The position numbers and the translations under genes were made by a program. Positions 8,050 to 18,609 of a stretch of 64,000 nt of DNA are shown piece by piece. Source of the stretch: Paenibacillus agricola. Its GTDB lineage: Bacteria; Bacillota; Bacilli; Paenibacillales; NBRC-103111. The notes below the pieces were generated by a model. It saw only the letters and a program-made list of their open reading frames with translations, did no database searches and was not told the origin of the DNA. Numbering within the stretch: the stretch's first letter is position 1; the number at the start of each line of letters is the position of its first letter. Location of the stretch: positions 320,076 to 384,075 of the forward strand of contig NZ_JAAOIW010000007.1 of NCBI RefSeq assembly GCF_011440305.1, in the 5' to 3' direction.

Positions 8050-10173
8050 TCAGACCGTCAGATCTTGCAATACAAACTTGCTCAGGTCATCCTGCAATTG
8101 CTGGGACATATCCTTTAGCTCCTCGGCAGAACTTTGGATTTGCTCCATGGAAGCTAGTTGTTCTTCTGCAGCTGCAGCCATGGTCTCAGCTTCATTCGAT
8201 GTCTTATGAGAAATATCGGATATTTCTGCAATAGAGGCTGTTATTTCCTCCATTTCAGCTGACATTTCTTCAGAGGTTGCGGATACTTCCTGAATCTGTT
8301 CACTTACTAGCTTGATATCACTAAGAATGCCCTTAATCGCCACTTTAGAGCGTTCAATCGATTCCATACCCACATTCGTCTCGGTTTGCATCGAATCCAT
8401 AGCGGATACCGTATCTCCAACTAGAGATCGAATAACATTTAACAGGTCCGAAATGGACTCCCCAGATCTTGATGTTTCTTCGGCAAGTTTTCCTACCTCT
8501 CGTGCAACTACACCAAATCCACGACCATGCTCTCCTTCACGCGCTGCTTCGATATTCGCATTCAGGGCAAGCAGCTTTGTTTGTTTCGCAACATCCATAA
8601 TTGCCTTAATAATTTGACTAATACGCGCCGAATGCTCATCGAGCTTAGCTACAATCTGAGAAGACTCAACCTGCGTCTTCTTAATATTTGCCATTTGATT
8701 CACTGTTTCTACCAGCTGCTGATTCCCAAGCTCCGCATGTTCATTCGCGCGCATGGCAACAATAGCAACTTCAGACGCCGCTTCAGCAATTCGCAAAACA
8801 CCTATCGACATCTCATTCATTGTGGTTGCCGTTTCAGCTGTAGTTCTCTTTTGTGCAGTTGTCCCTTCCGATACTCCCTGTACAGAACCGGCCACTTGCT
8901 GCATAGCCATTGTAGATTCATGTGAGATTTCAGTTAGCTGCCAGGAGGATTGAAATGTGGCTGCAGCAATTTTTTGATTGTTGCTTAGCACGCGATTCAT
9001 CGATCTTTGCATTTCATTAAAGGCAATCCCTACAAGCTGTAGCTCATCCTTAGTATTCAATACGATATCCTGAGAGAAGTCGCCCTTTGCCATGGCCTCC
9101 GCTCGTTGCTTTAAGGCACTTACTGTTTCCATAACACTTTTATAGAATGCTACATAAAATATGGCTACTAATATCAAAACTGCAGCCGTAATCAATAATG
9201 TTATATTACGCGTAGCAGTAGAATCATTGATACGCTCCTGAAGCGTGTGATCTAATTCTGTTGTGGCAAGCTGGAATACCTCAGCTGCTGTTGCGATCGC
9301 AGCCGTTCCCTCAGCAAAAAAAGTATCGGGATTCATGCTCATCCCTTGCTTGTTTAAGATTTCTTGATCAAGCAAACCGAGGTAGTTCTGAATGTTTTGT
9401 GCAGCTTGCTCTACTTTCTTAAGCAGTTCCCCATTAATGGAGCTATTGAATTCCGCAATTTTGGCAAGCGACTTGTTTAGATTGGCTAGAGCAGCCTTAC
9501 TCTTAGATGATTCTAGAAGCAACTGAGTTTTGATCTCATCCGTCAGTGTTCTCGATGCAAGAACTCCATTACCACGCCCACGGATAATAGCGGAGCTTTC
9601 GATCAAAGCAGGCAATTCCTGTACGATCAATTTCATCATGTAATAGGAGTTAATTTCACTATCAAGCGATAAACCGGACTCATCGGCACCGCTAACTATA
9701 AGCTCTTCTACCTGTTTCACCAGATTTGAATGGCGATCAAAACTATCTGATGCCTTTAAGCTTTCATAAGCACTATGTATGACATCCCATTCTCTCTTGG
9801 CGGAAACCCATTTTTCGTAGGATTGAGGGAGGCTTTTCTTCTGAAAATTAGTTTCAACTTGTTCAATCGATTGAGTAAGTTCTTGTTGCTTCGCTTCAAT
9901 TTGAGCCTTTGCTTCTCTATTTCCATTCAAGTAACCATTTACAAGCCCGCGATGCTGTTGTACTTGTAGCATGAAAGGCATCATTTCACTGACCTGCTCC
10001 ACACCAACTTGTTCGCTTTTGATAAGTTTTATTTCAACTTGCTGTGTCGAGGTCCAAATGTATAGAAGGATCACAACTGGAATCATAAATAGCACACTGA
10101 TCAGCATAAATTTTTGTCCATATTTTAACCTCGAAATGATTGAAGTAAATGGACTCAGCATTTTGTCTAGCAT
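8050..10173 (-). CDS. Methyl-accepting chemotaxis protein with NIT-like sensor domain
   Basis: This is a 707-residue transmembrane chemoreceptor. A membrane helix lies at about 24-44, followed by a long periplasmic-type helical domain to about 320 with a nitrate-sensor (NIT, PF08376)-like start ([16 protein letters not shown]). A second helix lies at 325-345, HAMP at 346-398 ([20 protein letters not shown]), and the methyl-accepting domain at about 440-690 with the hairpin core [27 protein letters not shown] precedes the start. It should signal through CheA/CheW, which are not in this window. The NIT assignment is by pattern and less certain than the receptor call. It is the last of three neighbouring receptor genes, each with its own terminator-like hairpin. 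Confidence 0.9.
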   Translation of the reverse strand: MLDKMLSPFTSIISRLKYGQKFMLISVLFMIPVVILLYIWTSTQQVEIKLIKSEQVGVEQVSEMMPFMLQVQQHRGLVNGYLNGNREAKAQIEAKQQELTQSIEQVETNFQKKSLPQSYEKWVSAKREWDVIHSAYESLKASDSFDRHSNLVKQVEELIVSGADESGLSLDSEINSYYMMKLIVQELPALIESSAIIRGRGNGVLASRTLTDEIKTQLLLESSKSKAALANLNKSLAKIAEFNSSINGELLKKVEQAAQNIQNYLGLLDQEILNKQGMSMNPDTFFAEGTAAIATAAEVFQLATTELDHTLQERINDSTATRNITLLITAAVLILVAIFYVAFYKSVMETVSALKQRAEAMAKGDFSQDIVLNTKDELQLVGIAFNEMQRSMNRVLSNNQKIAAATFQSSWQLTEISHESTMAMQQVAGSVQGVSEGTTAQKRTTAETATTMNEMSIGVLRIAEAASEVAIVAMRANEHAELGNQQLVETVNQMANIKKTQVESSQIVAKLDEHSARISQIIKAIMDVAKQTKLLALNANIEAAREGEHGRGFGVVAREVGKLAEETSRSGESISDLLNVIRSLVGDTVSAMDSMQTETNVGMESIERSKVAIKGILSDIKLVSEQIQEVSATSEEMSAEMEEITASIAEISDISHKTSNEAETMAAAAEEQLASMEQIQSSAEELKDMSQQLQDDLSKFVLQDLTV

Positions 10174-10231
10174 ACGTTCCTCACCCTTTGTATTGTGTAT
10201 TTTCTCTAATGTTTTATTTCCAAAGCCTTAA

Positions 10232-10271
10232 AGACAGAATAAGAACGCCACCTGAATGGTTAGCGCTCTAC
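10232..10271 (-). terminator. Hairpin repeat / terminator (shared with 19262)
   Basis: ACAGAATAAGAACGCCACCT ... TAGCGCTC forms a hairpin with a T-rich tail on the minus strand. The segment is about 80% identical by eye to 19262-19300 and shares the stem of 7967-8000. Confidence 0.6.
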
Positions 10272-10376
10272 ATTTAATTGAATATGGATGCAATGCCGCG
10301 GCTAGCCAAATATTTAGCATTTTCCTTTTCTTGTCCATTCTCCATCCGGATTTTACGGTTGTTAGATTAGTCATAA

Positions 10377-10436
10377 CAGAACATCAAACAACTAGCCTTC
10401 TATTAGCAGAAGACTGGTTGTTTGATGTTCTGTAAG
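10377..10436. terminator. Long hairpin downstream of the dCache receptor
   Basis: The arms ACAGAACATCAAACAAC and GTTGTTTGATGTTCTGT are a 17-bp perfect inverted repeat enclosing further pairing (CCTTCT/AGAAG). It lies just past the stop of the receptor gene that ends at 10460. A T-tract follows it only weakly, so it could also be a relic of a small mobile element. Confidence 0.55.
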
Positions 10437-10459
10437 TGCCCTTTTACTAATTTTGGAGG

Positions 10460-12472
10460 CTAAACCTTAAAACGATCGATCAACGACTGCAGAACCTCTG
10501 CCATTTTCGATAAGGACTCAGCGTTAGCTGTAACCTCTTCCATTGATGCAAGCTGTTGTTGAGAAGCTGCTGAAATGGTTTGAGCATTATCTGAAGAAGC
10601 TATTGCTATCTCCGTGATGGTTTCAAACGATTGAACCATATTTTCTACCGCTATAGAAATCTCTTGTGCATTGGTATGTACCTGCATCGTCTGCTTGTCA
10701 ACTTCTGATATCGAATTTTGAATATTAACAAATAATTGTCCAGTATGCCTAACTAAGCCGAGACCGTTACCAACTTCTTTGGACGTGCCGACAACAGCGG
10801 TAACTGTTCTGTTAGCTACTAATTGTGTGTCAGAAACCAATTGCGAGATTTTTTTGGCCGAATTCGCCGTATCTTCTGCAAGTTTTCTTACCTCTGAAGC
10901 AACGACAGCAAATCCTTGACCGTGCTCGCCAGCTCTCGCAGCTTCGATTGCAGCATTTAAAGAAAGCAAATTTGTTTGTGTTGCTATCTCAGTAATAACC
11001 TTAATGATGTTACCTATCTCGGTCGACTTAGAGCCAAGCTCCTTTACATCCTTTGATAGATTATCAACATTTGCCGCAATAGATTCCATTTGCTGTATTA
11101 CGGCTGCAACGGAGTCTCCACCTTCTTTGGATCTTGTTAAGGAGGTATTGGCATTAGCACTCAACAGATTAAGATTTGCACTGATTTCCTGCACACTGGA
11201 TGATATGCCGCCAATTATAGTACCGCTACTTGCTACACTGCCCAGCTGTTGTTCGGCCCCTGCGGCCATTCCCTGCAAGGATTCAGCGACATGTGCGGTT
11301 GATTCTGATGTTTCTTCGGCGCTTGCGCTAAGTTGTTCGGAAGCAGCCGCCAATTGGCTTGAAGTATCCCCGACTTCATGAATTAGCTTGCGAAGTGACA
11401 ATCTCATTTTCTCGAAACTGCTGCCTAGATCACCGAACTCGTCTTTAGTATTAAGAATGATAGGTTGCGTTAGATCGCCGCCACTAATAGCTTTTGACAG
11501 ATGCATTAGTTCACTCAACGGTTTATTGATACTTCTGATTATGAATAACATGATTAATACACCGACCGCTATAGCTATAACCAAAACTATTAAGGTGGTA
11601 TACAGAATTCCGTTGACTTCGTCTTGAATTTCTTGATCGACAAGAATTCCAGCTATTTTCCAACCCGTGAATTTGTTTGTAACATAGTAAGCAATTTCAT
11701 CTTCCGAGCTCTCCGTGGATGTATACCTGAATACTCCAGAATCAGACGAATACAATGCTTCAGCTGCACCACCTTTATATTCTTCCCCTGGATTTACGAT
11801 ATTTTTGGAGGCAGCAATCATAATCTTCGCTTGGTCAGTAATTTGTATATAGCCATTATTGCCTATCTTAATATCCTCAAGACTTTTGGATAATTGATTA
11901 AGGTCGATTTGTATACCAAAAACCCCTGATTGATCTTTAGTAGTTTTCACGGCAATAACCACTTGACCACCCGTATTAGCTGATTTGGATGGGGCCATTA
12001 AGATAGCTTTTCCTGCGTTTTCAAAACCTTGTATGAACCATGGTCTTGTACGAGGGTCAAATCCGGCTGCAACTTGATTAGGCTCCCGGAAGAACCTGCC
12101 ATCTTTTGTCCCCAATAATACTGCATCTATTTCTGGATGCAAAGCCTTATACGCTTTTATTACTTCGTAAGCCTTGGCCTTATCTCCACCTTCGTACATA
12201 TCCGGTGTTATGCTATTGGCTATGTGTTCCGCATCAAGTACTGTTTGAGAGATTGTTTCGCTTATGTACCGATCGAACAGTTGTACATTGGATTGAGCCG
12301 CCTTAGACATTTGTTCTTCCACTTTTGACTTGGCCGCATTATAAGCGGTGAGCCCAACCACCAGACTCGGTATTAATAATACTGCCGTAAAAGATAAAAT
12401 CAGTTTTGATTTGATACTTTTTAAATTAATTGAACCTGTGCCTTTTACCAAACCACTTTTCATAATTCCCAT
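10460..12472 (-). CDS. Methyl-accepting chemotaxis protein with dCache sensor domain
   Basis: This is a 670-residue chemoreceptor. TM1 lies at about 24-46, an extracellular double-Cache domain at about 50-280 ([55 protein letters not shown]), TM2 at about 290-312 and HAMP to about 365. The methyl-accepting domain runs to the end with the conserved [20 protein letters not shown] hairpin. dCache domains of this type commonly bind amino acids or other small ligands; the ligand here is unknown. The start has AAAGGAG 8 bases upstream. It lies between two other receptor genes on the same strand. Confidence 0.93.
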   Translation of the reverse strand: MGIMKSGLVKGTGSINLKSIKSKLILSFTAVLLIPSLVVGLTAYNAAKSKVEEQMSKAAQSNVQLFDRYISETISQTVLDAEHIANSITPDMYEGGDKAKAYEVIKAYKALHPEIDAVLLGTKDGRFFREPNQVAAGFDPRTRPWFIQGFENAGKAILMAPSKSANTGGQVVIAVKTTKDQSGVFGIQIDLNQLSKSLEDIKIGNNGYIQITDQAKIMIAASKNIVNPGEEYKGGAAEALYSSDSGVFRYTSTESSEDEIAYYVTNKFTGWKIAGILVDQEIQDEVNGILYTTLIVLVIAIAVGVLIMLFIIRSINKPLSELMHLSKAISGGDLTQPIILNTKDEFGDLGSSFEKMRLSLRKLIHEVGDTSSQLAAASEQLSASAEETSESTAHVAESLQGMAAGAEQQLGSVASSGTIIGGISSSVQEISANLNLLSANANTSLTRSKEGGDSVAAVIQQMESIAANVDNLSKDVKELGSKSTEIGNIIKVITEIATQTNLLSLNAAIEAARAGEHGQGFAVVASEVRKLAEDTANSAKKISQLVSDTQLVANRTVTAVVGTSKEVGNGLGLVRHTGQLFVNIQNSISEVDKQTMQVHTNAQEISIAVENMVQSFETITEIAIASSDNAQTISAASQQQLASMEEVTANAESLSKMAEVLQSLIDRFKV

Positions 12473-12606
12473 CTGTGCACTCCTTTATTGTGTTAGATAA
12501 CTGTGAATATTTATCTATTATTCTAAGATGTTGCGGGATTCGTGAAAGATGGCAATAGGATGCCCGAGTCCACTCGTTTTAAAGGGCGGAAATTCGAACG
12601 GCACCT

Positions 12607-14145
12607 TTATAGTTTCTCTAAAATACCCATTAATTCCTCTGACATAGTGCTTAATTCCTCTACAGAAGCATTAATTTCTTCGGTCAACGCGGCTTGCGCT
12701 TGTGTTAACGAAGACATACTTGAGATGGTTTGAATAATTTGATCAATATTTTGCTTCATATCTTGCATTGTTCTTTCAATATTCACAGAAGCTGCTTTAC
12801 TATGCTCAGCTAGTTTTCTGACCTCATTGGCTACAACCGCAAACCCTCTACCAACTTCTCCAGCACGAGCCGCTTCTATTGAGGCATTTAGGCCAAGGAG
12901 GCTGGATTGATCAGCAACTTCTTTAATTAACGTTGTAATTGTCCTTGTTTCATCTGTCTTAGATTTAACATCCATAGCAGTCTGATAAGATTGTTCTTGT
13001 ACAGAAGCTATATCTTGAGCTTGTTCTGTGACGCTTACGATTCCTCGAACAATATCATTAATTGCTTCGAATAATCCTTGCATCTGAGTATTCACCAAAC
13101 GGATAATTTCATCTTTATTCACTTCATGAGTAATATCTCTAATTGTCCCAGCTACACGCAGTGGCAGACCCGCTTCATCGCGTACAGTTGCTCCTCCTGC
13201 ATAATACCAGCGGTATTCACCAGACTTGGACGCCAAACGATACTTTAATACGTACTCTGTTTTATCTGGTTCATTAAGTAAATGATTAACAAAAGTATCT
13301 AGCGTTGGCTCGCGATCTTCTGGATGCAATTGATTAATCCAGCTACTCATCTTGTTTGGGAATTCATGTTCACCTTCAAAACCAAGTGTTTTTCTAAACT
13401 GATCAGACCACCAAAATTCATTATCTGGATTTACTGGATCCCCAGCAATAACTTTCAAATCCCATGGTGCTTCAACCATAGCACGATTCACAAGATCATA
13501 TCGTTCAATTAAAGCATTAAGTTGGTCATCTTTTATTCTTTTATCATGAATATCAAATAGAGCCCCGGCTACCATTACTGGGGTACCATCGGCTTCACGA
13601 AATGTTGTTCCTGTAGCCTTAAACCATCTGTACTCTCCTGCTTTAGTTAGCAAACGATATTCTATGTCATATTTAGTCTGACCTGTAACATCTAACATAT
13701 GATCTGCAAAACATTGAAGCACGTTTTGTTTTTCTTCAGGATGAAGTGTATTGGACCAACTTTCTAGCAAATTAGGAAAATCATTTTCATCCTTAAATCC
13801 AAGCATCTGTCTTATTTCATTAGACCAGCGAAATACATTGGCAGTATTTACTGGATCACCGGCAACAACATCCATCTCCCATAATCCTACTTCTATCGCT
13901 TCTGTAACCATATTCAAGCGCAAAATGGGACTTTCTTCCCGTCGGTGAAGCACAGTTGATACTCGATCCGTTAATATCTTGAATCCTTCAAATGCTGCAC
14001 CTTGCCCTTTCGCTAAAATATAATCATTTTCCTTATTTTGTTCTAGTAATTCAACGTAATTTTCAAATTCATTCAACCATACTAATTCAGCCTTGCCGCT
14101 TTCAACAAATGATGTATTGCCTTTCTTACCCGATTTGAAGATCAT
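12607..14145 (-). CDS. Soluble PAS-PAS methyl-accepting chemotaxis protein
   Basis: A 512-residue receptor-like protein with no membrane segment. Two similar PAS_3-type domains lie at about 85-205 and 215-330; both contain W(S/W)(N/D)(E/Q)(I/F)R..LGF, LHPE and YRLxxKxGEYRW, which points to an internal duplication. A short methyl-accepting module follows at about 340-512 ([20 protein letters not shown]). Cytoplasmic PAS receptors usually monitor redox, oxygen or internal metabolites through a bound cofactor; none can be assigned here. The C-terminal signalling domain is shorter than in its transmembrane neighbours. GAAGGAG precedes the start. Confidence 0.9.
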   Translation of the reverse strand: MIFKSGKKGNTSFVESGKAELVWLNEFENYVELLEQNKENDYILAKGQGAAFEGFKILTDRVSTVLHRREESPILRLNMVTEAIEVGLWEMDVVAGDPVNTANVFRWSNEIRQMLGFKDENDFPNLLESWSNTLHPEEKQNVLQCFADHMLDVTGQTKYDIEYRLLTKAGEYRWFKATGTTFREADGTPVMVAGALFDIHDKRIKDDQLNALIERYDLVNRAMVEAPWDLKVIAGDPVNPDNEFWWSDQFRKTLGFEGEHEFPNKMSSWINQLHPEDREPTLDTFVNHLLNEPDKTEYVLKYRLASKSGEYRWYYAGGATVRDEAGLPLRVAGTIRDITHEVNKDEIIRLVNTQMQGLFEAINDIVRGIVSVTEQAQDIASVQEQSYQTAMDVKSKTDETRTITTLIKEVADQSSLLGLNASIEAARAGEVGRGFAVVANEVRKLAEHSKAASVNIERTMQDMKQNIDQIIQTISSMSSLTQAQAALTEEINASVEELSTMSEELMGILEKL

Positions 14146-14284
14146 TGGCTGTTCTCCTTCACTATGATGACTATTCTAATCTTCTTAATTTCCTTTTTAA
14201 ACCACACAAAAAATAGTATGTCTAAAATAGTTATCGACAAATTACAAAGAAAATGTAACTTAATAAGTGTACAAAATGTGAGTT

Positions 14285-14320
14285 TTTTACGATTCACCGT
14301 AACCCCTCAACGGTAATTTG
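14285..14320. repeat. rlmH-end-like palindromic repeat, copy C (degenerate)
   Basis: TTACGATTCACCGTAACCCC TCAACGG aligns with the core and right half of copies F and B (TACGGTTCACCNTAAC...). The left half is poorly preserved. It sits just past the receptor fragment. Confidence 0.4.
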
Positions 14321-14340
14321 GCCGGATATATAGTATTAGG

Positions 14341-14710
14341 TTATTTGTAAAGCTTAAATTTACCGGTTAATGCCTGAAGATCCTCGGCCATGGTGGCTAA
14401 AGACCCGGCATAGGAAGCAATCTCCTCCATGGAAGCCAAGGTTTGCTGAGCCGCAGCCGCCACATTTTGCGTTGGAGAAGAAGCTTCAACCGATACGGAC
14501 GAAATGTCCTGCAGAGCTTCCGCCATGGTGCTGGTCTCCAGTGTAATCGACTGTGATTGTTCGGAAACCGTCTGGATTTGCTCGGTAATGACTGATGGCC
14601 TGACGGACCTCGTCAAACATTTCACCGGTGTGATGAATGATCCGAATCCCGTCTTCCGTTTCTGCTGTTGCTGATTGGACGGAAGGCACCACCTCGCTGA
14701 TACTGATAAA
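14341..14710 (-). pseudogene. Chemoreceptor C-terminal fragment, frameshifted
   Basis: Two minus-strand frames together give the last 120 or so residues of a methyl-accepting domain. One reads VVPSVQSATAETEDGIRIIH then GEMFDEVRQAI. The other, after a shift near 14600, reads SVITEQIQTVSEQSQSITLE and ends NVAAAAQQTLASMEEIASYA ... LTGKFKLYK. The sensor part, membrane helices and the glutamate-rich hairpin are gone. It is probably the remains of a fourth receptor of this cluster. From 14711 to 15145 I see no gene, only the hairpin at 15036. Confidence 0.8.
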
Positions 14711-15035
14711 GATCATATTTACCTCATGATCAAAACTCATATTTACTTTGAAAATATTATCAAATTCAGAGTCCGTCTCCGCAGTTCCGTAGTTATGTGT
14801 TAACAAATTCCTTACCTTTAACCAATCAATAACTCGCCATATGAATCAGTCATTTGCTATCTTTGCAACTTCCATACTATGCGTTAGCTTATTCCCAAAA
14901 AAATGTATGTGATCCACACCTACATTTGCATCTTCCTTTGTAAACTCCTAAAGACGCTGAGTAATTTTGATTCCGAACATTTAAAATACTAGAGATTTTG
15001 CTATGTCAAAAGCGGAGGCTTTAATGCTCGAAATA

Positions 15036-15077
15036 GGTTAGCTGTGGACTAGTTAGTCCACGCAGAAGCGCTAACGG
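15036..15077. terminator. Hairpin upstream of the glycosyltransferase gene
   Basis: GTTAGC-TGTGGACTA / TAGTCCACG-...-CGCTAAC folds into a strong stem. There is no clear T-tract on either strand, so its role as a terminator is uncertain. Confidence 0.4.
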
Positions 15078-15145
15078 TTAGTATACTATTACATACGAAT
15101 CAGTCGGCGAAATCTTTGATACTGACTGCATAAGGAGATGAAAAC

Positions 15146-15862
15146 ATGATCTCTGTCATATGCTGCACGATAAGAGAAGATCTTATGGATAATGTATTCC
15201 GAAACTATGGGAGTCAAGATTATACAAAAAAAGAATTGATTATCATTTTGAACCGGGATGGGATGGACCTGACCAAATGGCAGAAGAATGCCAAGGGTTA
15301 CCAAGATGTATCTATATATCAGCGTCCGAGTAAGGTGAGCTTAGGGGAATGCCTGAATTACGGAATTAAACGTTGCAAATATAACACGATCGCAAAAATG
15401 GATGATGATGATTACTACACGCCTGAATATCTTTCGCAGCAAATGAAAGCTATGAAAAAAAAGAAGGCTGATCTGGTCTGTAAGAGAACCGTTTATATGT
15501 ATTTTAAGAAAGAGAAAACACTCGCCTTACATTTAGACAATAAGGAAGTAAATACATTTTTGACGAAAGAAGGAGGAATCAAAGGTTCTACGCTGGTATT
15601 CAAAAAAAAGGTGGGCAAGAAAGTGAAGTTTCCCGAAATCAACCGAGGTGAAGATACTTTTTTTTCAAAAAAATGTATAGAGAAAAACTATAAAATTTAC
15701 GTCACAGACAAAAAAAATTATGTATGTTTGCGCAGTTCCAAAAGGTATCATACCTGGGATGTAAATAACAATCATTTGATGAAGAAATCGAAGATCTTAT
15801 GTAAAACGACTAATTACAAGGAATACATCGAAAAAAGGCGACGTGGGAACGAAACAAGGTGA
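15146..15862 (+). CDS. CgeD-like family 2 glycosyltransferase
   Basis: A 238-residue glycosyltransferase with a GT-A fold pattern: ISVICCTIREDLMDNVFRNY at the N-terminus, KELIIILNRD, SLGECLNYGI, and the metal-binding AKMDDDDYYTPEYL near 85-98, then a GGIKGSTLVF and RGEDTFFSKKC acceptor region near 150-185. The start follows AAGGAGATGAAAAC. The pattern resembles the N-terminal domain of CgeD, which in Bacillus acts in maturation of the outer spore layer. A polysaccharide deacetylase gene lies downstream, so joint surface-glycan work is plausible. Very lysine-rich and AT-rich compared with neighbours, which hints at acquisition. Substrate unknown. Confidence 0.75.
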   Translation: MISVICCTIREDLMDNVFRNYGSQDYTKKELIIILNRDGMDLTKWQKNAKGYQDVSIYQRPSKVSLGECLNYGIKRCKYNTIAKMDDDDYYTPEYLSQQMKAMKKKKADLVCKRTVYMYFKKEKTLALHLDNKEVNTFLTKEGGIKGSTLVFKKKVGKKVKFPEINRGEDTFFSKKCIEKNYKIYVTDKKNYVCLRSSKRYHTWDVNNNHLMKKSKILCKTTNYKEYIEKRRRGNETR

Positions 15863-15950
15863 ATGATCTCATCCATAAACATCTCACATCCGACAAAAAA
15901 GGTGCTCTTACCTTTGATGACGGACCTGACCCAAACCAAGAACATACCCA
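15859..15950 (+). pseudogene. Polysaccharide deacetylase N-terminal fragment
   Basis: From the GTG at 15859 the frame reads VNDLIHKHLTSDKKGALTFD then DGPDPNQEHTH before losing similarity. ALTFDDGPDP is the catalytic NodB motif 1, also present in the intact gene at 16154. It is truncated after about 30 residues. Confidence 0.7.
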
Positions 15951-15961
15951 TTTGAGACATC

Positions 15962-16150
15962 GGGCAGTAAATACGTCTTAGAGAAGGAATGGGGCGTGAA
16001 AGGGGTGACATTGGTGTTCAGTAAAAGACTATGTGATAAAATCGATTTTCTCCATGTGAATATTAACGAGTATGTCCTTCCTAAGAGAATGTCCGAAAAA
16101 TAAGGTTAAAGTCTATGTCACTGACGAAAATAATTATGAAAGGAATGCGT
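15962..16150 (+). pseudogene. Glycosyltransferase C-terminal fragment
   Basis: One frame gives KYVLEKEWGVKGVTLVFSKR then LCDKIDF. After a shift another gives VKVYVTDENNYERN. These align with FLTKEGGIKGSTLVFKKKVG and YKIYVTDKKNY in the intact glycosyltransferase at 15146. This is the remnant of a second copy. Confidence 0.7.
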
Positions 16151-16153
16151 TGA

Positions 16154-16735
16154 ATGACTAATAGAGCTTCGATTGCACTCACTTTTGATGATGGTCCGGA
16201 CCCAACCCACACCCCGCTTCTCTTGAACGTATTAAAACAACATAAAGCACAAGCAACCTTTTTCCTTGTAGGAAAACAACTAGAGCAATATCCTGACATT
16301 GCAAAACAAATTATAACGGAGGGACATGAGATAGGGAATCATACTTACAGCCATCCGAACTTAAGGAAACTAGACTATCAGCAAATATATGAGGAATTAT
16401 ATATAATGGACCTCATGATCCGAACGGTTACAGGACAGAGTCCTACTTTATTTCGCCCACCGTATTTGTACTATAATGACAATGTGTTGAAAGCTGCCAA
16501 AAAGCTTGGATACGAGATGATCCTGCGTTCAATTGAAACTTTTGATTATCGAAACCCAGGTGTGCGTAAAATTATAAAAAGCGTATTGGGTAATTTAAAA
16601 CATGGCGACATTGTTTTAATGCATGATGCCGGCGGAAATCGTATGGACACCATAACAGCAGTCGAGAAGATTTTAATCGAGTGTCAAAAAAAAGATTACC
16701 AATTCGTTAAGGTATCCAAGCTATTGCATAAATAA
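16154..16735 (+). CDS. Polysaccharide deacetylase (NodB domain)
   Basis: A 193-residue carbohydrate esterase family 4 enzyme, essentially one NodB domain without signal peptide. Motif 1 is ALTFDDGPD (general base and metal Asp), motif 2 is HEIGNHTYSHP (metal His pair, H-x3-H), motif 3 is LFRPPYLYYN, and the C-terminal motif is DIVLMHDAGG. Such enzymes remove acetyl groups from chitin-like or peptidoglycan GlcNAc residues. Without an export signal it would act on a cytoplasmic or lipid-linked glycan, which fits the adjoining glycosyltransferase. Start: ATG after GAAAGGAATGCG. The gene begins where the degenerate glycosyltransferase fragment ends. Confidence 0.88.
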   Translation: MTNRASIALTFDDGPDPTHTPLLLNVLKQHKAQATFFLVGKQLEQYPDIAKQIITEGHEIGNHTYSHPNLRKLDYQQIYEELYIMDLMIRTVTGQSPTLFRPPYLYYNDNVLKAAKKLGYEMILRSIETFDYRNPGVRKIIKSVLGNLKHGDIVLMHDAGGNRMDTITAVEKILIECQKKDYQFVKVSKLLHK

Positions 16736-16939
16736 GACAGAGCCTATTAAGTGATGAAAGGAGTCGATTAACCTCATTGTAATGAAGACCCCTTCCTTTT
16801 ATTCTTATATCACGCCTGTTGCAGTAGCACTCAGATTAGTTAGTCCGCCCTACTAGGCCATCTACGCATCGAACTTTCATCTAGGCGGCCTTCATTCCTT
16901 CGAACTATTTCCATGCCCGCAAGCAATTAGGCTCAAAAA

Positions 16940-16989
16940 TTTAGCCGTCATTTATGGTACGGTTCTCCTCATACACTATAACGGCTAAA
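16940..16989. repeat. rlmH-end-like palindromic repeat, copy D (best preserved)
   Basis: Perfect outer arms TTTAGCCGT (16940-16948) and ACGGCTAAA (16981-16989) enclose ATTTATGGTACGGTTC, a 16/16 match to the 3' end of rlmH. The right arm runs directly into the IS3-type orfA remnant. Confidence 0.75.
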
Positions 16990-17218
16990 TGGAGAACGAC
17001 ATTTTAAAGCAAGCCGCGCTGATCATGGGACGAAAGTAGCTATCATCCGAAGTAACCGTGATAAATACTCGGTGTCAGCAATGTGCGATGTCCTGCAAAT
17101 CCCAAGAAGTACGTTTTATTACGAAGCAAAGGAACAAGCGAATGAAGAGCATGGCAAAGCCTCCAAATTCATTAGCGGACATCAAATATATGCTCTGAAA
17201 ATAACTAATGACCGCTAA
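16988..17218 (+). pseudogene. IS3-family transposase remnant (orfA end / orfB start)
   Basis: One frame reads ENDILKQAALIMGRK-stop, the typical OrfA C-terminus. The overlapping second frame reads KVAIIRSNRDKYSVSAMCDV then LQIPRSTFYYEAKEQ, the typical OrfB N-terminus, ending at a stop near 17218. Everything before the OrfA tail and after about 60 OrfB residues (the DDE core) is missing. The usual frameshift arrangement of orfA/orfB is still visible. Confidence 0.82.
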
Positions 17219-17240
17219 TGTTAATTAGAGGTCATTAGTT
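17203..17240. terminator. Hairpin after the IS3 remnant
   Basis: An 11-bp perfect stem AACTAATGACC / GGTCATTAGTT overlaps the end of the truncated orfB frame. Confidence 0.5.
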
Positions 17241-17315
17241 GTGCTTCCAACACTCTTTATTGAAAGTGACCCAAGAGATTGTATTTGTTCACCCATTAGC
17301 TACAATTAAAGGGAA

Positions 17316-17357
17316 CAAAACAGCGATGCAAGAGCTTAGTCTTGTATCGCTGTTTTG
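17316..17357. terminator. Long hairpin downstream of yitT
   Basis: CAAAACAGCGATGCAAGA pairs with TCTTGTATCGCTGTTTTG with one mismatch around a 6-nt loop. It may act as a terminator on either strand. Between it and the yitT-like gene (17358-17587) short minus-strand frames look like decayed coding sequence that I cannot identify. Confidence 0.55.
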
Positions 17358-17587
17358 GCGTTCTTATTATTTCACTATTTCTTTTACAGATGCCACTTCA
17401 TAAGTTATGATCTCACTTCCGAGAATTGGAGATTCTTTAGCTGCCTCTGAGCCCGGTTCTGTGGCGCTCCCCTTGGACAATCAACTCGTTCACATAATCG
17501 CTCATGAGAAACTCGGCGATATAGCGTAAATGCCCGAAATAGTAGCCTGAATCTCTGGAGTAGCCGATCAATGCTCATCGGATGCTT

Positions 17588-18457
17588 CTAGTGTATATCG
17601 TGCTTCTTGAAGTTTCCGCCTTGTACTTCGGCAACGTCGTAAACCATTATAAAGGCGCTCGGGTCAATTTTTTGGATGATTTCTTTCAATTTGCTTTCTT
17701 CCAATCGGTTAATGACGCAAGTAATTTCTTTGTACTGTTCGTTGGAATATCCGCCCTCCACGAGATTATAGGTAGCGCCGCGCCCTAAGCGGTTACGAAT
17801 GGTTTCTACCATAATTTCGGGATGTCTGGTAATGATTTTGAAAGATTTCGCGCCGCTTAAACCTTCTTCGACGATATGAATCACTTTGGAGGCAATAAAA
17901 TAAGCGATACCGGACAAAATAGCGCCTTGAAGGCCGAATACGGTCGAGACGACGATAAACACGAACGTATTCAGGAATAAGATAAGATCGCTGGTACCGA
18001 AAGGTAATTTTCGCGAAAGCAACACGGCCAACATATCGAAGCCGTCCAATGCACCGCCATTCCGTAGGGCCAGACCCATTCCAAAGCCGATTATAATACC
18101 GCCGACAACGGTTACCAGTAGGGTATCCCCTTCAATGATGGTCGGAATACTATGCATAACGGCAGTGCCGAAGGCCAACGAAGCAATCCCGAGCACGGAA
18201 TAGATGGCAAAACTTTTTCCGATTTGCTTGTACCCTAAATATATAAACGGAATATTAAGAACCGCGATTAAAAGTCCTAGCGGCAGTCCGACAAGCTCCG
18301 AGCCAACGATGCTTAGCCCCGTTACGCCGCCGTCGGATACGCCGTTCGGAATTAATACGGCTTCAAGTCCATAGGCTGTTATGAATCCTCCGATTATCAC
18401 AGCTAGTCCTCGTTGAATCTTTTTTAATACAGCAGGTTTTTTGTGCCCCATCTTCAT
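17588..18457 (-). CDS. YitT-family membrane protein (DUF161 + DUF2179)
   Basis: A 289-residue integral membrane protein. About five hydrophobic helices at residues 15-200 carry the family motif GLEAVLIPNGVSDGGVTGLS and the repeat-like LRNGGALDGFDMLAVLLSRK. A C-terminal soluble DUF2179 domain lies at about 220-275 (GRGATYNLVEGGYSN, KEITCVINRLEESKLKEIIQ). YitT proteins are widespread in Bacillota; their molecular function is not established. A GAGGT lies 6 bases before the ATG, and a TATAAT-like -10 lies near 18530. It is the only clearly intact gene between repeat copies D and E. Confidence 0.92.
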   Translation of the reverse strand: MKMGHKKPAVLKKIQRGLAVIIGGFITAYGLEAVLIPNGVSDGGVTGLSIVGSELVGLPLGLLIAVLNIPFIYLGYKQIGKSFAIYSVLGIASLAFGTAVMHSIPTIIEGDTLLVTVVGGIIIGFGMGLALRNGGALDGFDMLAVLLSRKLPFGTSDLILFLNTFVFIVVSTVFGLQGAILSGIAYFIASKVIHIVEEGLSGAKSFKIITRHPEIMVETIRNRLGRGATYNLVEGGYSNEQYKEITCVINRLEESKLKEIIQKIDPSAFIMVYDVAEVQGGNFKKHDIH

Positions 18458-18609
18458 GTTGTAACCTCATTTCGTTTTATCAAAGATCCGCACTATGTGC
18501 AAACCAAGTTCATTTTTATTTTACCTAATATTATAACAAATATCACGTCCCACAGCTTTCGTGCTGTTCAAATGGGCTTATGAGTGGCCTTAAGCTCACC
18601 CTGAGTACG

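Noticed and set aside
17360-17585. Possible gene end (SKGSATEPGSEAAKESPI) downstream of yitT
   Set aside because: Coding-like stretches switch frame and match no family I know, so it is only noted as debris.
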